Source: an uncultured Bacteroidales bacterium (lineage in GTDB: Bacteria > Bacteroidota > Bacteroidia > Bacteroidales > Bacteroidaceae). Taken from it: 64,000 nt of DNA. The translations under genes were made by a program, and so were the position numbers. Within the stretch, counting starts at the first letter, position 1. Each line of letters opens with the position of its first letter. Under the pieces are notes generated by a model, which was not told the DNA's origin, made no database searches, and saw only the letters and a program-made list of their open reading frames with translations. Shown piece after piece: positions 48,987-57,457 of the stretch. The stretch is from contig CADCHQ010000004.1 of assembly GCA_902801325.1 (NCBI GenBank), positions 124,001 to 188,000 of the forward strand. The letters are read 5' to 3'.

Positions 48987-48994
48987 CAAAGATA
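48987..48994 (-). promoter_or_regulatory. Promoter -7 box of the CHU_C/uvrA operon
   Basis: TATCTTTG on the minus strand in ATTCGTATCTTTG context, facing the plus-strand box 54 bases away. Confidence 0.65.
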
Positions 48995-49047
48995 CGAATT
49001 ATTTCATAATTCATAGTATTTTGTTTGCAATTCCTCTCGCTTATTCG

Positions 49048-49055
49048 TATCTTTG
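49048..49055 (+). promoter_or_regulatory. Promoter -7 box of the receptor-like gene
   Basis: TATCTTTG with TTTG exactly 20 bases upstream (49024-49027), in the extended TTATTCGTATCTTTG context. Confidence 0.7.
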
Positions 49056-49090
49056 CCCCCATAAAGTATCCAAAATCGCAATTATATTAC

Positions 49091-50203
49091 ATGAAACGCA
49101 TATTTGTTCTTCTCATGCTGTCTGTGCTTGGAGTATCGCTGTATGCCGTCACTGTGCGCGTGGGAGTATTGCTCCCATTGAAAGAGAATACCGAGCGCGG
49201 CAATACGCTGGTAGAGTTTTATCGGGGAGTCCTGATGGCCGTAGAGCAAGTGAAACAGGAAGGCACGAACGTGGAGGTTACCGCCATTGACTGCGGTTCC
49301 TCGGAAACGGGGCTTCGCGAGGCGCTTCACAACCCCCTGCTAGAGCATCTTGATGTGATATTCGGACCGGTCGATGCCGTTCAAGTAACCTCTCTCTCGG
49401 AGTTCTGCCGCGAGCATCGCATTCGCATGGTGCTTCCTTTTAACACGCCTTGCCCTCAGGTTTATTCCAATCCGTGGATCTATCAGGTGGGCGTGGCGCA
49501 GGAATTGCTATATCCCAACATTGCATCGCTGCTTACCTCTGCCGTGCATAATGCAAACTTCGTCTTCTTCCACTCTGGGGAAAACGACGAGAGAGGAAAG
49601 TCATTCTCAACCCATCTTTCGCAGGTATTGTCCTTGAAGAACATCCCAACGACGGAACTCAAAGCTGGTGCTGATGAATTTGCACTCGACTTGGCTCTGA
49701 ATCAATATCGCCACAACATCATTGTTCCCGATAGCCGTAGTCAGGGGGCTATAAGTAAACTTGTTTCCACCATTCGTTCATACGTCGCTTCCCATCCCAA
49801 ATACAACATCAGTTTCTTGGGTTATCCCGAATGGGTTAGTTACACAAAGTCGATGTTGTCTGATTTCTATCGCTACGACACCTATGTCTATGCTACTTAT
49901 TACCGTAATCCTCTGAGCAGCAGGGTGTCGAAGTTCGAACAGCAGTACAAGACTAATTTCGGAACTGCCTCTCGTCTGTCGTTCCCTCGTGCAGAGATGC
50001 TGGGCTACGACCTTGCCTACTATTTCATTGCGGGTTTGGCATTGCTGGGCATCGACTTCGAGGAGGCTCAGCCCTCGCTAAAGTACGAAACACTGCAACA
50101 TAATTTCAAATTCGTGCGCGTAGGGGAGAATGGTGGTTTTGTCAATCAGCATGTCCAGTTGGTTCATTACACCAAGAACCGTACGATTGAGACCATTCGA
50201 TGA
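49091..50203 (+). CDS. Periplasmic ligand-binding (branched-chain amino-acid receptor-like) protein
   Basis: This is a 370-residue protein with a signal peptide (KRIFVLLMLSVLGVSLYA) and the two-lobed fold of type 1 periplasmic binding proteins: VRVGVLLPLKENTERGNT, EVTAIDCGSSETGLREAL, IFGPVDAVQVTSLSEFC. In Bacteroidota such proteins often lack a transporter partner and may bind peptidoglycan fragments; no permease gene lies near. The start is set by the promoter. Confidence 0.8.
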   Translation: MKRIFVLLMLSVLGVSLYAVTVRVGVLLPLKENTERGNTLVEFYRGVLMAVEQVKQEGTNVEVTAIDCGSSETGLREALHNPLLEHLDVIFGPVDAVQVTSLSEFCREHRIRMVLPFNTPCPQVYSNPWIYQVGVAQELLYPNIASLLTSAVHNANFVFFHSGENDERGKSFSTHLSQVLSLKNIPTTELKAGADEFALDLALNQYRHNIIVPDSRSQGAISKLVSTIRSYVASHPKYNISFLGYPEWVSYTKSMLSDFYRYDTYVYATYYRNPLSSRVSKFEQQYKTNFGTASRLSFPRAEMLGYDLAYYFIAGLALLGIDFEEAQPSLKYETLQHNFKFVRVGENGGFVNQHVQLVHYTKNRTIETIR

Positions 50204-50216
50204 TTTGACAATTTGA

Positions 50217-50268
50217 CCGCTCGGCATCTGCGCAGCAGTGACGCTTGCGTAGAGCAACGGAGCAAGAA
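50217..50268. repeat. 52-bp perfect dispersed repeat, copy 2
   Basis: Identical over 52 bases to 21488-21539. A heptad array (TAAACTT)n follows at 50287-50333 directly before the next gene. Confidence 0.85.
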
Positions 50269-50345
50269 TTTGACGATTAGACCATTCCCGTTAAACTTTA
50301 AACATTAAACTTTAAACTTTATACGTTAAACGTTACCACATTGTA

Positions 50346-51050
50346 ATGAAACGCCTCCTGCTGTTAACTTTCGTCTTTCTGCTCTCGACTCTCAACTTGC
50401 TTGCACAGGTGGGTGAGTATCGTAGTGCGCTTGCTATAGGCGTAAACGGAGGTTATGCACTCAACAAGGTCTCTTTTACTCCTTCCGTCAAGCAAGGCTA
50501 TAAGGGTGGTTGCACTATGGGAATTACACTTCGGTACACTTGCGAACGCTATTTCAAATTGCTTTGTGCACTCCAAGCCGAAGCCAATTATACCCAGTTG
50601 GGTTGGAAAGAGGTGATAGAAACCAGTAACGACACGTATAGTCGGACGGTCAATTACATTCAGGTTCCTCTTTTGGCACGTTTGGCTTTAGGAAAAGAAG
50701 AGCGTGGTCCTATGGGTTATCTGGTGCTTGGCCCGCAGTTGGGATTCTACCTCAATGATAGCGACAAGCGAGGAGGAGAGTGGTCGGAAAGTACAATAGC
50801 CCTCCGTCCTAACCACGTTGTTGATCAATATGACTTGCCCATTCAGAACCATTTCGAATATGGCATTACTGGTGGCTTGGGTTTGGAGATAAACACGCGC
50901 CACGCAGGTCATTTCATGATAGAGGGGCGTTACTACTTTGCCCTCTCCAACATCTTCAAGGACGGAAAGTCAGATGCCTTCGCACGTTCGGCTAATGGTG
51001 CCATCATTGCAAAAGCTTCATACCTATTCGACCTTTTCCACAAGAAATAA
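50346..51050 (+). CDS. Outer-membrane beta-barrel protein
   Basis: This is a 234-residue protein with a signal peptide (LLLLTFVFLLSTLNLLAQ) and amphipathic strands ending in aromatic residues, as in small eight-strand barrels of the PorT/OmpW type (GGYALNKVSFTP, GLGLEINTRHAGHFMIEGRYYF), closing with ASYLFDLFHK. Function unknown. It follows the receptor-like gene on the same strand but with repeats between. Confidence 0.82.
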   Translation: MKRLLLLTFVFLLSTLNLLAQVGEYRSALAIGVNGGYALNKVSFTPSVKQGYKGGCTMGITLRYTCERYFKLLCALQAEANYTQLGWKEVIETSNDTYSRTVNYIQVPLLARLALGKEERGPMGYLVLGPQLGFYLNDSDKRGGEWSESTIALRPNHVVDQYDLPIQNHFEYGITGGLGLEINTRHAGHFMIEGRYYFALSNIFKDGKSDAFARSANGAIIAKASYLFDLFHKK

Positions 51051-51072
51051 TTAATTAAGGTATAAGAAAAAG

Positions 51073-51104
51073 AAAACTCCCCTCGAATCCGAAGGGAGTT
51101 TTTT
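51073..51104. terminator. Bidirectional terminator
   Basis: AAAACTCCCCTCG and CGAAGGGAGTTTT with an AATC loop between convergent genes. Confidence 0.85.
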
Positions 51105-51130
51105 GTTAGCATGCTTTCCTGTTGCAGGAA

Positions 51131-51586
51131 TCATCTCAGTCTATCGAGCGACCTGATTAGCATCTCGTCTTTTAAGATTCCGCGGAATGCCAGATAGTCG
51201 AGCACAATGCAGACAAATGGCAGGGCGGCTGTCACACTGGGCTTAAATGAGAGAGTCCCATTTGACACGAACGCAAAGACGGCCAACCAAGCGTAGTAGC
51301 CCACGATGAGGATGATGCAAAACACCAGAATGCGCATCTGCAAAGCGCGTTGGCGGAACAGGAAGATGTTGAGGAACGTCAGCACAGTTACCAGTAGCAG
51401 CAAGGCGAACAAAGCCCATGGGGCAAAGGAGTATGCATCCTTGTCACAGGTGTGCAACCAAAGGTTGTAGAGTGTGGACACCTGCTCTCCCGATTCGTTG
51501 AAGAACTTTCCCAACGGGAGACTTAGACACACCACTCCGAGAATAGTGCTCGCCAGCATGTAGAGCGACTGTATGCGTTGAATCAT
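51131..51586 (-). CDS. DUF4293 family membrane protein
   Basis: This is a 151-residue protein with four membrane helices (SLYMLASTILGVVCLSLPLG, FALLLLVTVLTFLNIFLF, ILVFCIILIVGYYAWLAVF, AALPFVCIVLDYLAFRG) that begins MIQRIQSLYML, the DUF4293 signature. Unknown function. It follows the omega-like gene directly (1 base), an order conserved in this phylum. Confidence 0.9.
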   Translation of the reverse strand: MIQRIQSLYMLASTILGVVCLSLPLGKFFNESGEQVSTLYNLWLHTCDKDAYSFAPWALFALLLLVTVLTFLNIFLFRQRALQMRILVFCIILIVGYYAWLAVFAFVSNGTLSFKPSVTAALPFVCIVLDYLAFRGILKDEMLIRSLDRLR

Positions 51587-51587
51587 C

Positions 51588-51923
51588 TTAGTCCTCGATG
51601 GTTGTTTCAGCGGCAGGGTTACGGTAGTAAACCTTACCTTCTATGAACTCCTGAGTGGCAATGAGCGAGGGTTTGGGCAGACGCTCGTAGAAGCGTGAGA
51701 TTTCAATCTGCTCGCGATTCTCAAACACCTCGTCCAGATTGTCGGTAGAGGATGCAAACTCCTGCAACTTCTTTGATAGTTCCTGCTTGATTTCCATTGA
51801 AATCTGGTTGGCACGCTTGCCAATGATGGCGATTGTTTCGTAGATGTTGCCCGTGTCTTTGCACAGGTTCATGATGTCGCGCGTCACTGTGTTGGTGGGC
51901 GCATTGCTCTTTTTGTAATCCAT
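51588..51923 (-). CDS. rpoZ: RNA polymerase omega subunit, Rpb6-like (Bacteroidota type)
   Basis: This is a 111-residue protein with the omega/Rpb6 core TGNIYETIAIIGKRANQISMEIKQEL and an extended C-terminus (SRFYERLPKPSLIATQEFIEG) as usual in Bacteroidota. It helps assemble RNA polymerase. It lies between bamD and DUF4293, the typical neighbourhood. Confidence 0.9.
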   Translation of the reverse strand: MDYKKSNAPTNTVTRDIMNLCKDTGNIYETIAIIGKRANQISMEIKQELSKKLQEFASSTDNLDEVFENREQIEISRFYERLPKPSLIATQEFIEGKVYYRNPAAETTIED

Positions 51924-52040
51924 ATATTAAATTTACTATTTTACGATTTACTATTTACAATTTATTTCTCGCCCTTTCTTGCTCCGGCAAGCTACGCAAG
52001 CGTCCTAAAGGCCGAGCGAAGGGAGAGATAGAGAGGGTCT

Positions 52041-52898
52041 TTATTCTTCTTCTATGTCAACGTTCTTCTTTTTCACCACCTTTTCGGCGTTTCGAAGCAG
52101 GTTTTGAGCCTCCTTCAAATACTTCGATTCGGGGAAATCGTTGGCAAAGGCATAGTACTCGTCGATGGCATCGCGGAAGCGTTCAGCCCTCTTCTCAGGC
52201 ACACTCTTGTCGGCCAGCTGGTACTTGGCTCTCAGCACTAGAATCGACAGCAGTTCGCGCTTAGCATTCGAGGCATAAGGATAGTCGCGTAAGGCATTTT
52301 GAGCCGTTACGACGCAAGCCTCATAGTTACTGCCTCCGTACATGCTATTGATGATGTAAGTGCCTAAGTTGTAATACAGTTGAGCCGACATACACTCTTT
52401 CTCTACCAGCTTCTCTTGCAACTGGAATATCATTTCCTGCGTTTGGTTGCGCAAGGGCGTGTAGGGATAACGGTCGAGGAATGCCTGAAACTCCTGCATA
52501 GCCTCCATTGTGCTCGACTGGTCGAGTCTGGGATCGGGCGTTTGCTTGAAAAGGGACAGTGCCGAATGGTAGTAGGCTTGTTCTACATACACTCCCTTCG
52601 GATAGGTCTGGGTGTATTTCTTAAAGTCCTGATGCGCCATGTCGTAGTTCTTGTGACAGAACTCGCTCATGCCCGTCAGGAACAGCGATTCTTCACCGTT
52701 TGACGTTCCCTTCATCGTAGCCAACAAGTCGTAGAGCAGGGTGGCGGCCTTATTGTACTTTCCCTCAAGGAAATAGGCTTTTGCCGCCTCGTACTTGTAA
52801 TCGTAGTCAGTCGACTTCTGCAACTGTGCATATTCGCCACACGAAATCATCGTCAGCGACAGGCACATAGCCAGAAACAACCTGTATATCTTGTTCAT
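52041..52898 (-). CDS. bamD: Outer-membrane assembly lipoprotein BamD
   Basis: This is a 285-residue lipoprotein (FLAMCLSLTMISCGEYAQ, Cys about 20) with TPR-like helical repeats: KYEAAKAYFLEGKYNKAATLLYDLL, FKKYTQTYPKGVYVEQAYYHSALSLF, EFQAFLDRYPYTPLRNQ. It is part of the BAM complex folding beta-barrel proteins. I use the ATG of MNKIYRLFLA; an upstream ATG (52916) would sit almost at the transcript start. The end is rich in Lys/Glu. Confidence 0.95.
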   Translation of the reverse strand: MNKIYRLFLAMCLSLTMISCGEYAQLQKSTDYDYKYEAAKAYFLEGKYNKAATLLYDLLATMKGTSNGEESLFLTGMSEFCHKNYDMAHQDFKKYTQTYPKGVYVEQAYYHSALSLFKQTPDPRLDQSSTMEAMQEFQAFLDRYPYTPLRNQTQEMIFQLQEKLVEKECMSAQLYYNLGTYIINSMYGGSNYEACVVTAQNALRDYPYASNAKRELLSILVLRAKYQLADKSVPEKRAERFRDAIDEYYAFANDFPESKYLKEAQNLLRNAEKVVKKKNVDIEEE

Positions 52899-52926
52899 TT
52901 GTACTAATACGCGCATATTTGGGCGA

Positions 52927-52934
52927 CAAAGATA
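52927..52934 (-). promoter_or_regulatory. Promoter -7 box of the bamD operon
   Basis: TATCTTTG on the minus strand in CTCACTTATTCGTATCTTTG context, the fullest version of the extended promoter. Confidence 0.7.
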
Positions 52935-53263
52935 CGAATAAGTGAGTGAAAAGCCAAATAAAACAGAGAAAAATGAAAGAAAAAGTACCCTTTTCGCTCG
53001 TAAGCTTGCTTACGCAAGCGGATAAGGGCACTATTTCGTGGCCATTTGGCCATAATTGCGCAGCAATTCAATATTTTCTCGTTTTTGGCTCTTCCGAGCG
53101 GAAGTATCTTCGAGGCATCAAAGATGACTCAGAGATACGAATACCCCAAAATTTGATATTTCCGAGCGGAAGTATCTTTGACGAGCCAATTGTGGCGAAG
53201 TCAAAGTACAACGTTTTATTTTATCTTTATCACATCATCCACTAATGACAAAAGGCAAAAGAA
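52935..53263. other. Non-coding stretch with hairpins and two TTCCGAGCGGAA sites
   Basis: No gene is seen. Small hairpins GCTTGC-ttac-GCAAGC, GGCC-attt-GGCC and AATTGC-gca-GCAATT come first; then TTCCGAGCGGAAGTATCTT(C/T)GA occurs twice (about 53093 and 53161). In the second copy it forms a palindrome abutting a TATCTTTG box with no gene downstream on that strand. Confidence 0.5.
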
Positions 53264-53295
53264 AACGCCAGCAGGTTTTCAAAACTGCGGGCGTT
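53264..53295 (-). terminator. Terminator of the FISUMP gene
   Basis: AACGCCAGCAG and CTGCGGGCGTT form the stem; on the minus strand TTTTCTTTTGCC follows. Confidence 0.75.
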
Positions 53296-53296
53296 A

Positions 53297-53378
53297 CCCC
53301 CTCCCCATTCGGGGGGAGGTTGGGAGGAGGGGCCTCTTTGTTCTCGCCCCCACGGGGAGAGCGGGGAGAGGGGCCGTT
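53297..53378. repeat. GC-rich dispersed repeat, double intergenic copy
   Basis: CCCCCTCCCCATTCGGGGGG then CCCCCACGGGGAGAGCGGGG, ending at the stop codon of the FISUMP gene. Confidence 0.75.
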
Positions 53379-53380
53379 CC

Positions 53381-54778
53381 TTATTCTGTGGAGCGCACAG
53401 GACGGATACTCTGACCGAAGTAGCGGTCGTAGTCGTACATGCGCACATAGCTACTATAGAAGCCCAGGAACCACGCGTCACTCGGGTCGTCCGAGTTGAG
53501 CGTGCGCGACCAATAGTTGCCGCCCGACCCTGCGCCGTTGAGCCAAGTGTTGCTGCGGTACCCAGCCGCTGGCAGGAAGACGGCATTACAATTCTTGCCC
53601 TCTACCAGATAACCTTTTACATTATTAATTGTCATCCACGTCCATGAACATTGGTCTCTTAATTCCTTTAATTGGTCATACGTAGGCATACGCCACTTAC
53701 TACCCCAGTTGACGTAAGCAGCATCGTCCTCGGGGTCGAGCTCCGTTTTTTTATCCATGAAACCATTGTAGCCGTAACTGCTGTCGGTGCAGTACTTGGT
53801 CATCGTATTGGATGACCCTTTGCACCACTTATATGATTCTAAAAAAAAGAAGCTTGTCTTCCCACTATTGTATCCTTCCGTCTCCCCCCATGCGAAATAA
53901 TCGCCATACTCCTCAGGCTTGGATGCACCCACGTTCATCGTTGCCCACAATGTACCGGAGGGCAGACCGAGATCAACATAATGATTGGAATTATCCAATT
54001 CTTCAAATCCTTTTGTGGTGAATGACTGCGTGTTGCCTTCAATTACCACCCATTCTTCATTTTGACTATGGGCGGTTAGACACGTTCGATAATAATATTT
54101 CGTATTGGGAACCAGTGACTTTACTTCAACATTAAATTTTTCTATATCATCATTTGCCTCTACCTCAAATGAATCATTGAAATCGGCATCCTCTGATATC
54201 TGAACACTGGCAAACGCCTCAGCGCCAGCAGCATATACCTCCTTCGGATTGGTTGTTCCACTTATTTTAGCACTGAATGCTCCAATATCTAATACACTTC
54301 CCGTAACTGCAGCATCTTTGTTTATCGGTTTAGTAGTGAAAGAATATGTCTTTCCCCAATAAACATAAGATAGTGTAGGGACATTTACGAATGTGGCATA
54401 ATAGTATGTCGTGGAAGGATATAATAGAAAATGTGCCTCAATTGTGCGCCCAACGAGGTTTTCAGCCCAGAAATCATCTCCGTCATCCATATTTGGTGTT
54501 TCACTAATTGTTATTCCAAAGCCTACCTTAGAATAAGAAGCAGAGATTGCATTCAAATTCACCACTCCCTTAATGTCAGCATAGAGAGCACCATAGTCAA
54601 GAACGGGCCCGGTAACGGCTACATCTGTCGTGTTCTTCTCAGGGTCTTCGGTTGGTTGCTCACCTTTACCTCCATCCTTTTGTTCTTTCTTCTCTGGGTC
54701 GTCATCACTACATGACACAAAGGTCATGCTACATGTCAAGCCTAATAAAAGGCTCATAAATAAAATTCCTTTTTTCAT
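53381..54778 (-). CDS. FISUMP-domain surface lipoprotein with two Fn3-like modules
   Basis: This is a 465-residue protein with a lipoprotein signal (SLLLGLTCSMTFVSCSDDD), two related modules (VTGPVLDYGALYADIKGVVN and VTGSVLDIGAFSAKISGTTN, each ending in a YYxT-type strand) and a C-terminal FISUMP domain: YVDLGLPSGTLWATMNVGAS, YFAWGETEGYN, WRMPTYDQLKEL, FLPAAGYR, YWSRTL and GQSIRPV. It is the largest of three tandem paralogues. Surface location is likely; function unknown. Confidence 0.83.
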   Translation of the reverse strand: MKKGILFMSLLLGLTCSMTFVSCSDDDPEKKEQKDGGKGEQPTEDPEKNTTDVAVTGPVLDYGALYADIKGVVNLNAISASYSKVGFGITISETPNMDDGDDFWAENLVGRTIEAHFLLYPSTTYYYATFVNVPTLSYVYWGKTYSFTTKPINKDAAVTGSVLDIGAFSAKISGTTNPKEVYAAGAEAFASVQISEDADFNDSFEVEANDDIEKFNVEVKSLVPNTKYYYRTCLTAHSQNEEWVVIEGNTQSFTTKGFEELDNSNHYVDLGLPSGTLWATMNVGASKPEEYGDYFAWGETEGYNSGKTSFFFLESYKWCKGSSNTMTKYCTDSSYGYNGFMDKKTELDPEDDAAYVNWGSKWRMPTYDQLKELRDQCSWTWMTINNVKGYLVEGKNCNAVFLPAAGYRSNTWLNGAGSGGNYWSRTLNSDDPSDAWFLGFYSSYVRMYDYDRYFGQSIRPVRSTE

Positions 54779-54799
54779 TTTTTCAATTTTTAACCCCCA

Positions 54800-55501
54800 T
54801 TATTTTATGTTTCTCACTGGGCGGATATTATGTATGTCGGCGCGGCAGCGGGGAGCGTGGTCCAAATACACATCGCTGTTGTAGAAACTAAGGTTCCACG
54901 CATTACTCGACTGGTCTGGGTAGAGTGTCCGTGACCAACAATGACCACCTGATGTACCTTTGCTGTCCCCTGAAGCTGGCAGGAATATGGAGTTTCCATT
55001 CATCTTGCTAGTTATTTTTAGACCATATACGCCGTTCTTTTTAATATACTTTGTGTTCGTGTAAGAACTATTGATGAGTTCTCTAAACTGTTCTTCACTG
55101 GGCATACACCAGTCCTTACCCCAATTGACATAGGCGGCATCATCCATAGGGTCGAGTTCCGTCTTGTTGTCCGTAAAGCCATTATAGCCATAGTAACTTT
55201 CGGTACAATATTTGGTCATGGTTCGCCAGGAGCCGTTGCACCACTTGTAGGTGCCCCAATCATAGTCTGACCTTGGTTCCGTTTCGCCCCAAGCAAAATG
55301 ATAGCCAATTCCCTCTTCTTTAAGTGCCCCAACATTCATATTTGCCCACAGCGTGCCAGATGGTAAACCAAGATCTACAGCCTTCACACCATTGGGAATC
55401 GTTTTCAATGGAGACAATTCCTCGTCATCGCTACATGAAACAAAGGTCATACTACACGCCAAGCCTAATAAGAGACTCATAAAAAATAAAGTTCTTTTCA
55501 T
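54800..55501 (-). CDS. FISUMP-domain surface lipoprotein, short paralogue
   Basis: This is a 233-residue protein: lipoprotein signal (FMSLLLGLACSMTFVSCSDD), almost no linker, then the FISUMP domain (VDLGLPSGTLWANMNVGALK, YHFAWGETEPRSD, WCMPSEEQFRELI, IFLPASGDSKG). It lacks the Fn3-like modules of its neighbours. I start at MKRTLFFMSL. It is 21 bases upstream of the large paralogue. Confidence 0.82.
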   Translation of the reverse strand: MKRTLFFMSLLLGLACSMTFVSCSDDEELSPLKTIPNGVKAVDLGLPSGTLWANMNVGALKEEGIGYHFAWGETEPRSDYDWGTYKWCNGSWRTMTKYCTESYYGYNGFTDNKTELDPMDDAAYVNWGKDWCMPSEEQFRELINSSYTNTKYIKKNGVYGLKITSKMNGNSIFLPASGDSKGTSGGHCWSRTLYPDQSSNAWNLSFYNSDVYLDHAPRCRADIHNIRPVRNIK

Positions 55502-55552
55502 TGTAACTAAATCTAATAAGTTTTGGATTATCATCTGTATTATTCTATTTGT

Positions 55553-56602
55553 TTACTCTGATTCAACAACAGCACGTATGCTTTGACCGTAATAACGATA
55601 AAAGTCTCCTCCTATATATAATTCATTATTTACAAAAGATGCTTCGAGGGCATATTGCACCTCATCTTCATTTGATAGATTGCGTGACCAATACGAACCC
55701 ATTTCTCCTTTTTTCCTGAGTTCTGAACCCATATAAAATCCAGCAGCAGGTAAAAATATGTACTTTTTCCTTGTCTTATCCCAAACCTTGTACCCATTAA
55801 TTCCATTTAAAGACTCCCAAGACCAATTACATTCTCTCTTCAGCTCGTACCATTGCGTTATTGAAGGAATTCGCCAATGTTTACCCCATAATCTATATGC
55901 TGCGTCATCCTCCTTTTCAAGAACATCTCTAACCCCATGGCGATATTTCTGATATGAAGTGTCAAAGTAGGACGTTCTCGTAAAATTGCTTTTCGAGCGT
56001 GTCTCTCCCCAAGCAAAATAACCACCATAACCTTCAGGTTTAGAGGCTTCCACATTCATGGTTGCCCATAAGGTACCGGATGAAAGACCGAGGTCGACAT
56101 ATTCATGTCCGTCAATTTCCGTTGTTTCTTCGTCATTATCCTCTTTCTTCTGTGTAGTAAAGGTCAATATATCACCCCAATAATGGTATGTTGGAGATGA
56201 AATGCGAACATACGCCCTGTACCAATACTTTGTTTTTGCCTTCAAAGAACCGACGCGAACACTGAACATATTGCCCGATAAGTTTGAAGCCTTATAAAAA
56301 TACCCAGGAGTGAAATCGGAAGTCTCAGACACCAACACGCCAAATTCAACACTCGAATAGCTAACGCTGATAGCGTCAAGGTTCACCACGCCGAATACAA
56401 TAGCATATGAATCGCCAACCTCGCCAGTGGCCCCTGTTATGACAACATCCTTATCTTCCTGTTTCTTGTTATCATCCTGATTTTCCACAGGGTCAGGTTC
56501 AACAGGCGTCCATTGAGGCTCATCGTCACCACACGACACTAAGGTCATACAACTTAGTGTCAAGCCTAACAGAAGGCTCGCTATAAGGAAAATCTTTTTC
56601 AT
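55553..56602 (-). CDS. FISUMP-domain surface lipoprotein with one Fn3-like module
   Basis: This is a 349-residue protein: lipoprotein signal (LIASLLLGLTLSCMTLVSC), a D/P/E/N-rich linker, one Fn3-like module (VITGATGEVGDSYAIVFGVV), then the FISUMP domain (YVDLGLSSGTLWATMNVEAS, YFAWGETRSKSN, WRIPSITQWYELK, FLPAAGFYMG, GQSIRAVVE). The three paralogues differ chiefly in having zero, one or two N-terminal modules. Confidence 0.82.
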   Translation of the reverse strand: MKKIFLIASLLLGLTLSCMTLVSCGDDEPQWTPVEPDPVENQDDNKKQEDKDVVITGATGEVGDSYAIVFGVVNLDAISVSYSSVEFGVLVSETSDFTPGYFYKASNLSGNMFSVRVGSLKAKTKYWYRAYVRISSPTYHYWGDILTFTTQKKEDNDEETTEIDGHEYVDLGLSSGTLWATMNVEASKPEGYGGYFAWGETRSKSNFTRTSYFDTSYQKYRHGVRDVLEKEDDAAYRLWGKHWRIPSITQWYELKRECNWSWESLNGINGYKVWDKTRKKYIFLPAAGFYMGSELRKKGEMGSYWSRNLSNEDEVQYALEASFVNNELYIGGDFYRYYGQSIRAVVESE

Positions 56603-56641
56603 AATCTGTTTCATTTGCTTTGAATTATTATTAATATCAAA

Positions 56642-57454
56642 TTATATCCCTTCTATCGAAATGTTTTTGAATTGATGAAAAAGATCTTCCGTCTCAGTAG
56701 ATATGTGAAAAACATATGAATTAGGATACGAATCCTTACAAATCTGGTAGTTCCTCTTTAGTGCGTTTTCGATTTTCTCTCTATTTTCTGTCGTAATTTC
56801 TTTGGGTATAAAAACCTTATCCAGACAGAGACTCCACGGCATTGGAATATATAGATAGTCTTTTTCGAAATCAAATTTATCGTCCATTATCATATATCTC
56901 ATTTCTCCTTCATAGTCAAACGCCTTACGCTTTAACAGCATAAGATTTAGGTATTTAGTTAAATTGAAGTTCTCAAAAAAAATCTTATGATATTCCGATG
57001 ATTTTAGGTGTAGCCCATTCAGTTCATCATCTTGGAAGTCGTAGAAAACTTTTCCTCGGTATAGTGAAGCATAGTTATGATAGGCATATCTGTCAAGATA
57101 GTATTGGAACTGCCCTACACAAATACTAAACTTTACGCAGGTCTTCTTTGGGTCATCTGTGTACATTCTCCATGCGGCCTCGCTGGTTCTTTTCTGTGTA
57201 ACACAATAGGCGAACAATTTTTTCTCAAATCCACTCTTATCTACATGGCGATAATCTGCTTGATAGAATCGTTTCTCATACGGATCTTTCCAAGCAGACG
57301 GAATACAGAATCGAAGATTATTGTTTTCTAAACACAATCTCGCAGTTTCAACATCCATGTATTTATACACACGGATTGGTCGCAAACCCGCCCCAATGTC
57401 ACTAAGAGCATTGTATGAAGTTTTTTTCCGAATTTGTTTTATTTCGTAAGACAT
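56642..57454 (-). CDS. DUF2971 family protein
   Basis: This is a 270-residue cytosolic protein: RVYKYMDVETARLCLENNNLRFCIPSAWKDPYEKRFY (the family's 'front end' with the N/D-P-F/Y-E motif), CVTQKRTSEAAWRMYTD and later KRKAFDYEGEMRYMIMDDKF. DUF2971 proteins are scattered in genomic islands and defence regions; function unknown. It lies between the BspA-like and FISUMP genes, 3 bases after the start-proximal neighbour. Confidence 0.8.
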   Translation of the reverse strand: MSYEIKQIRKKTSYNALSDIGAGLRPIRVYKYMDVETARLCLENNNLRFCIPSAWKDPYEKRFYQADYRHVDKSGFEKKLFAYCVTQKRTSEAAWRMYTDDPKKTCVKFSICVGQFQYYLDRYAYHNYASLYRGKVFYDFQDDELNGLHLKSSEYHKIFFENFNLTKYLNLMLLKRKAFDYEGEMRYMIMDDKFDFEKDYLYIPMPWSLCLDKVFIPKEITTENREKIENALKRNYQICKDSYPNSYVFHISTETEDLFHQFKNISIEGI

Positions 57455-57457
57455 ATT

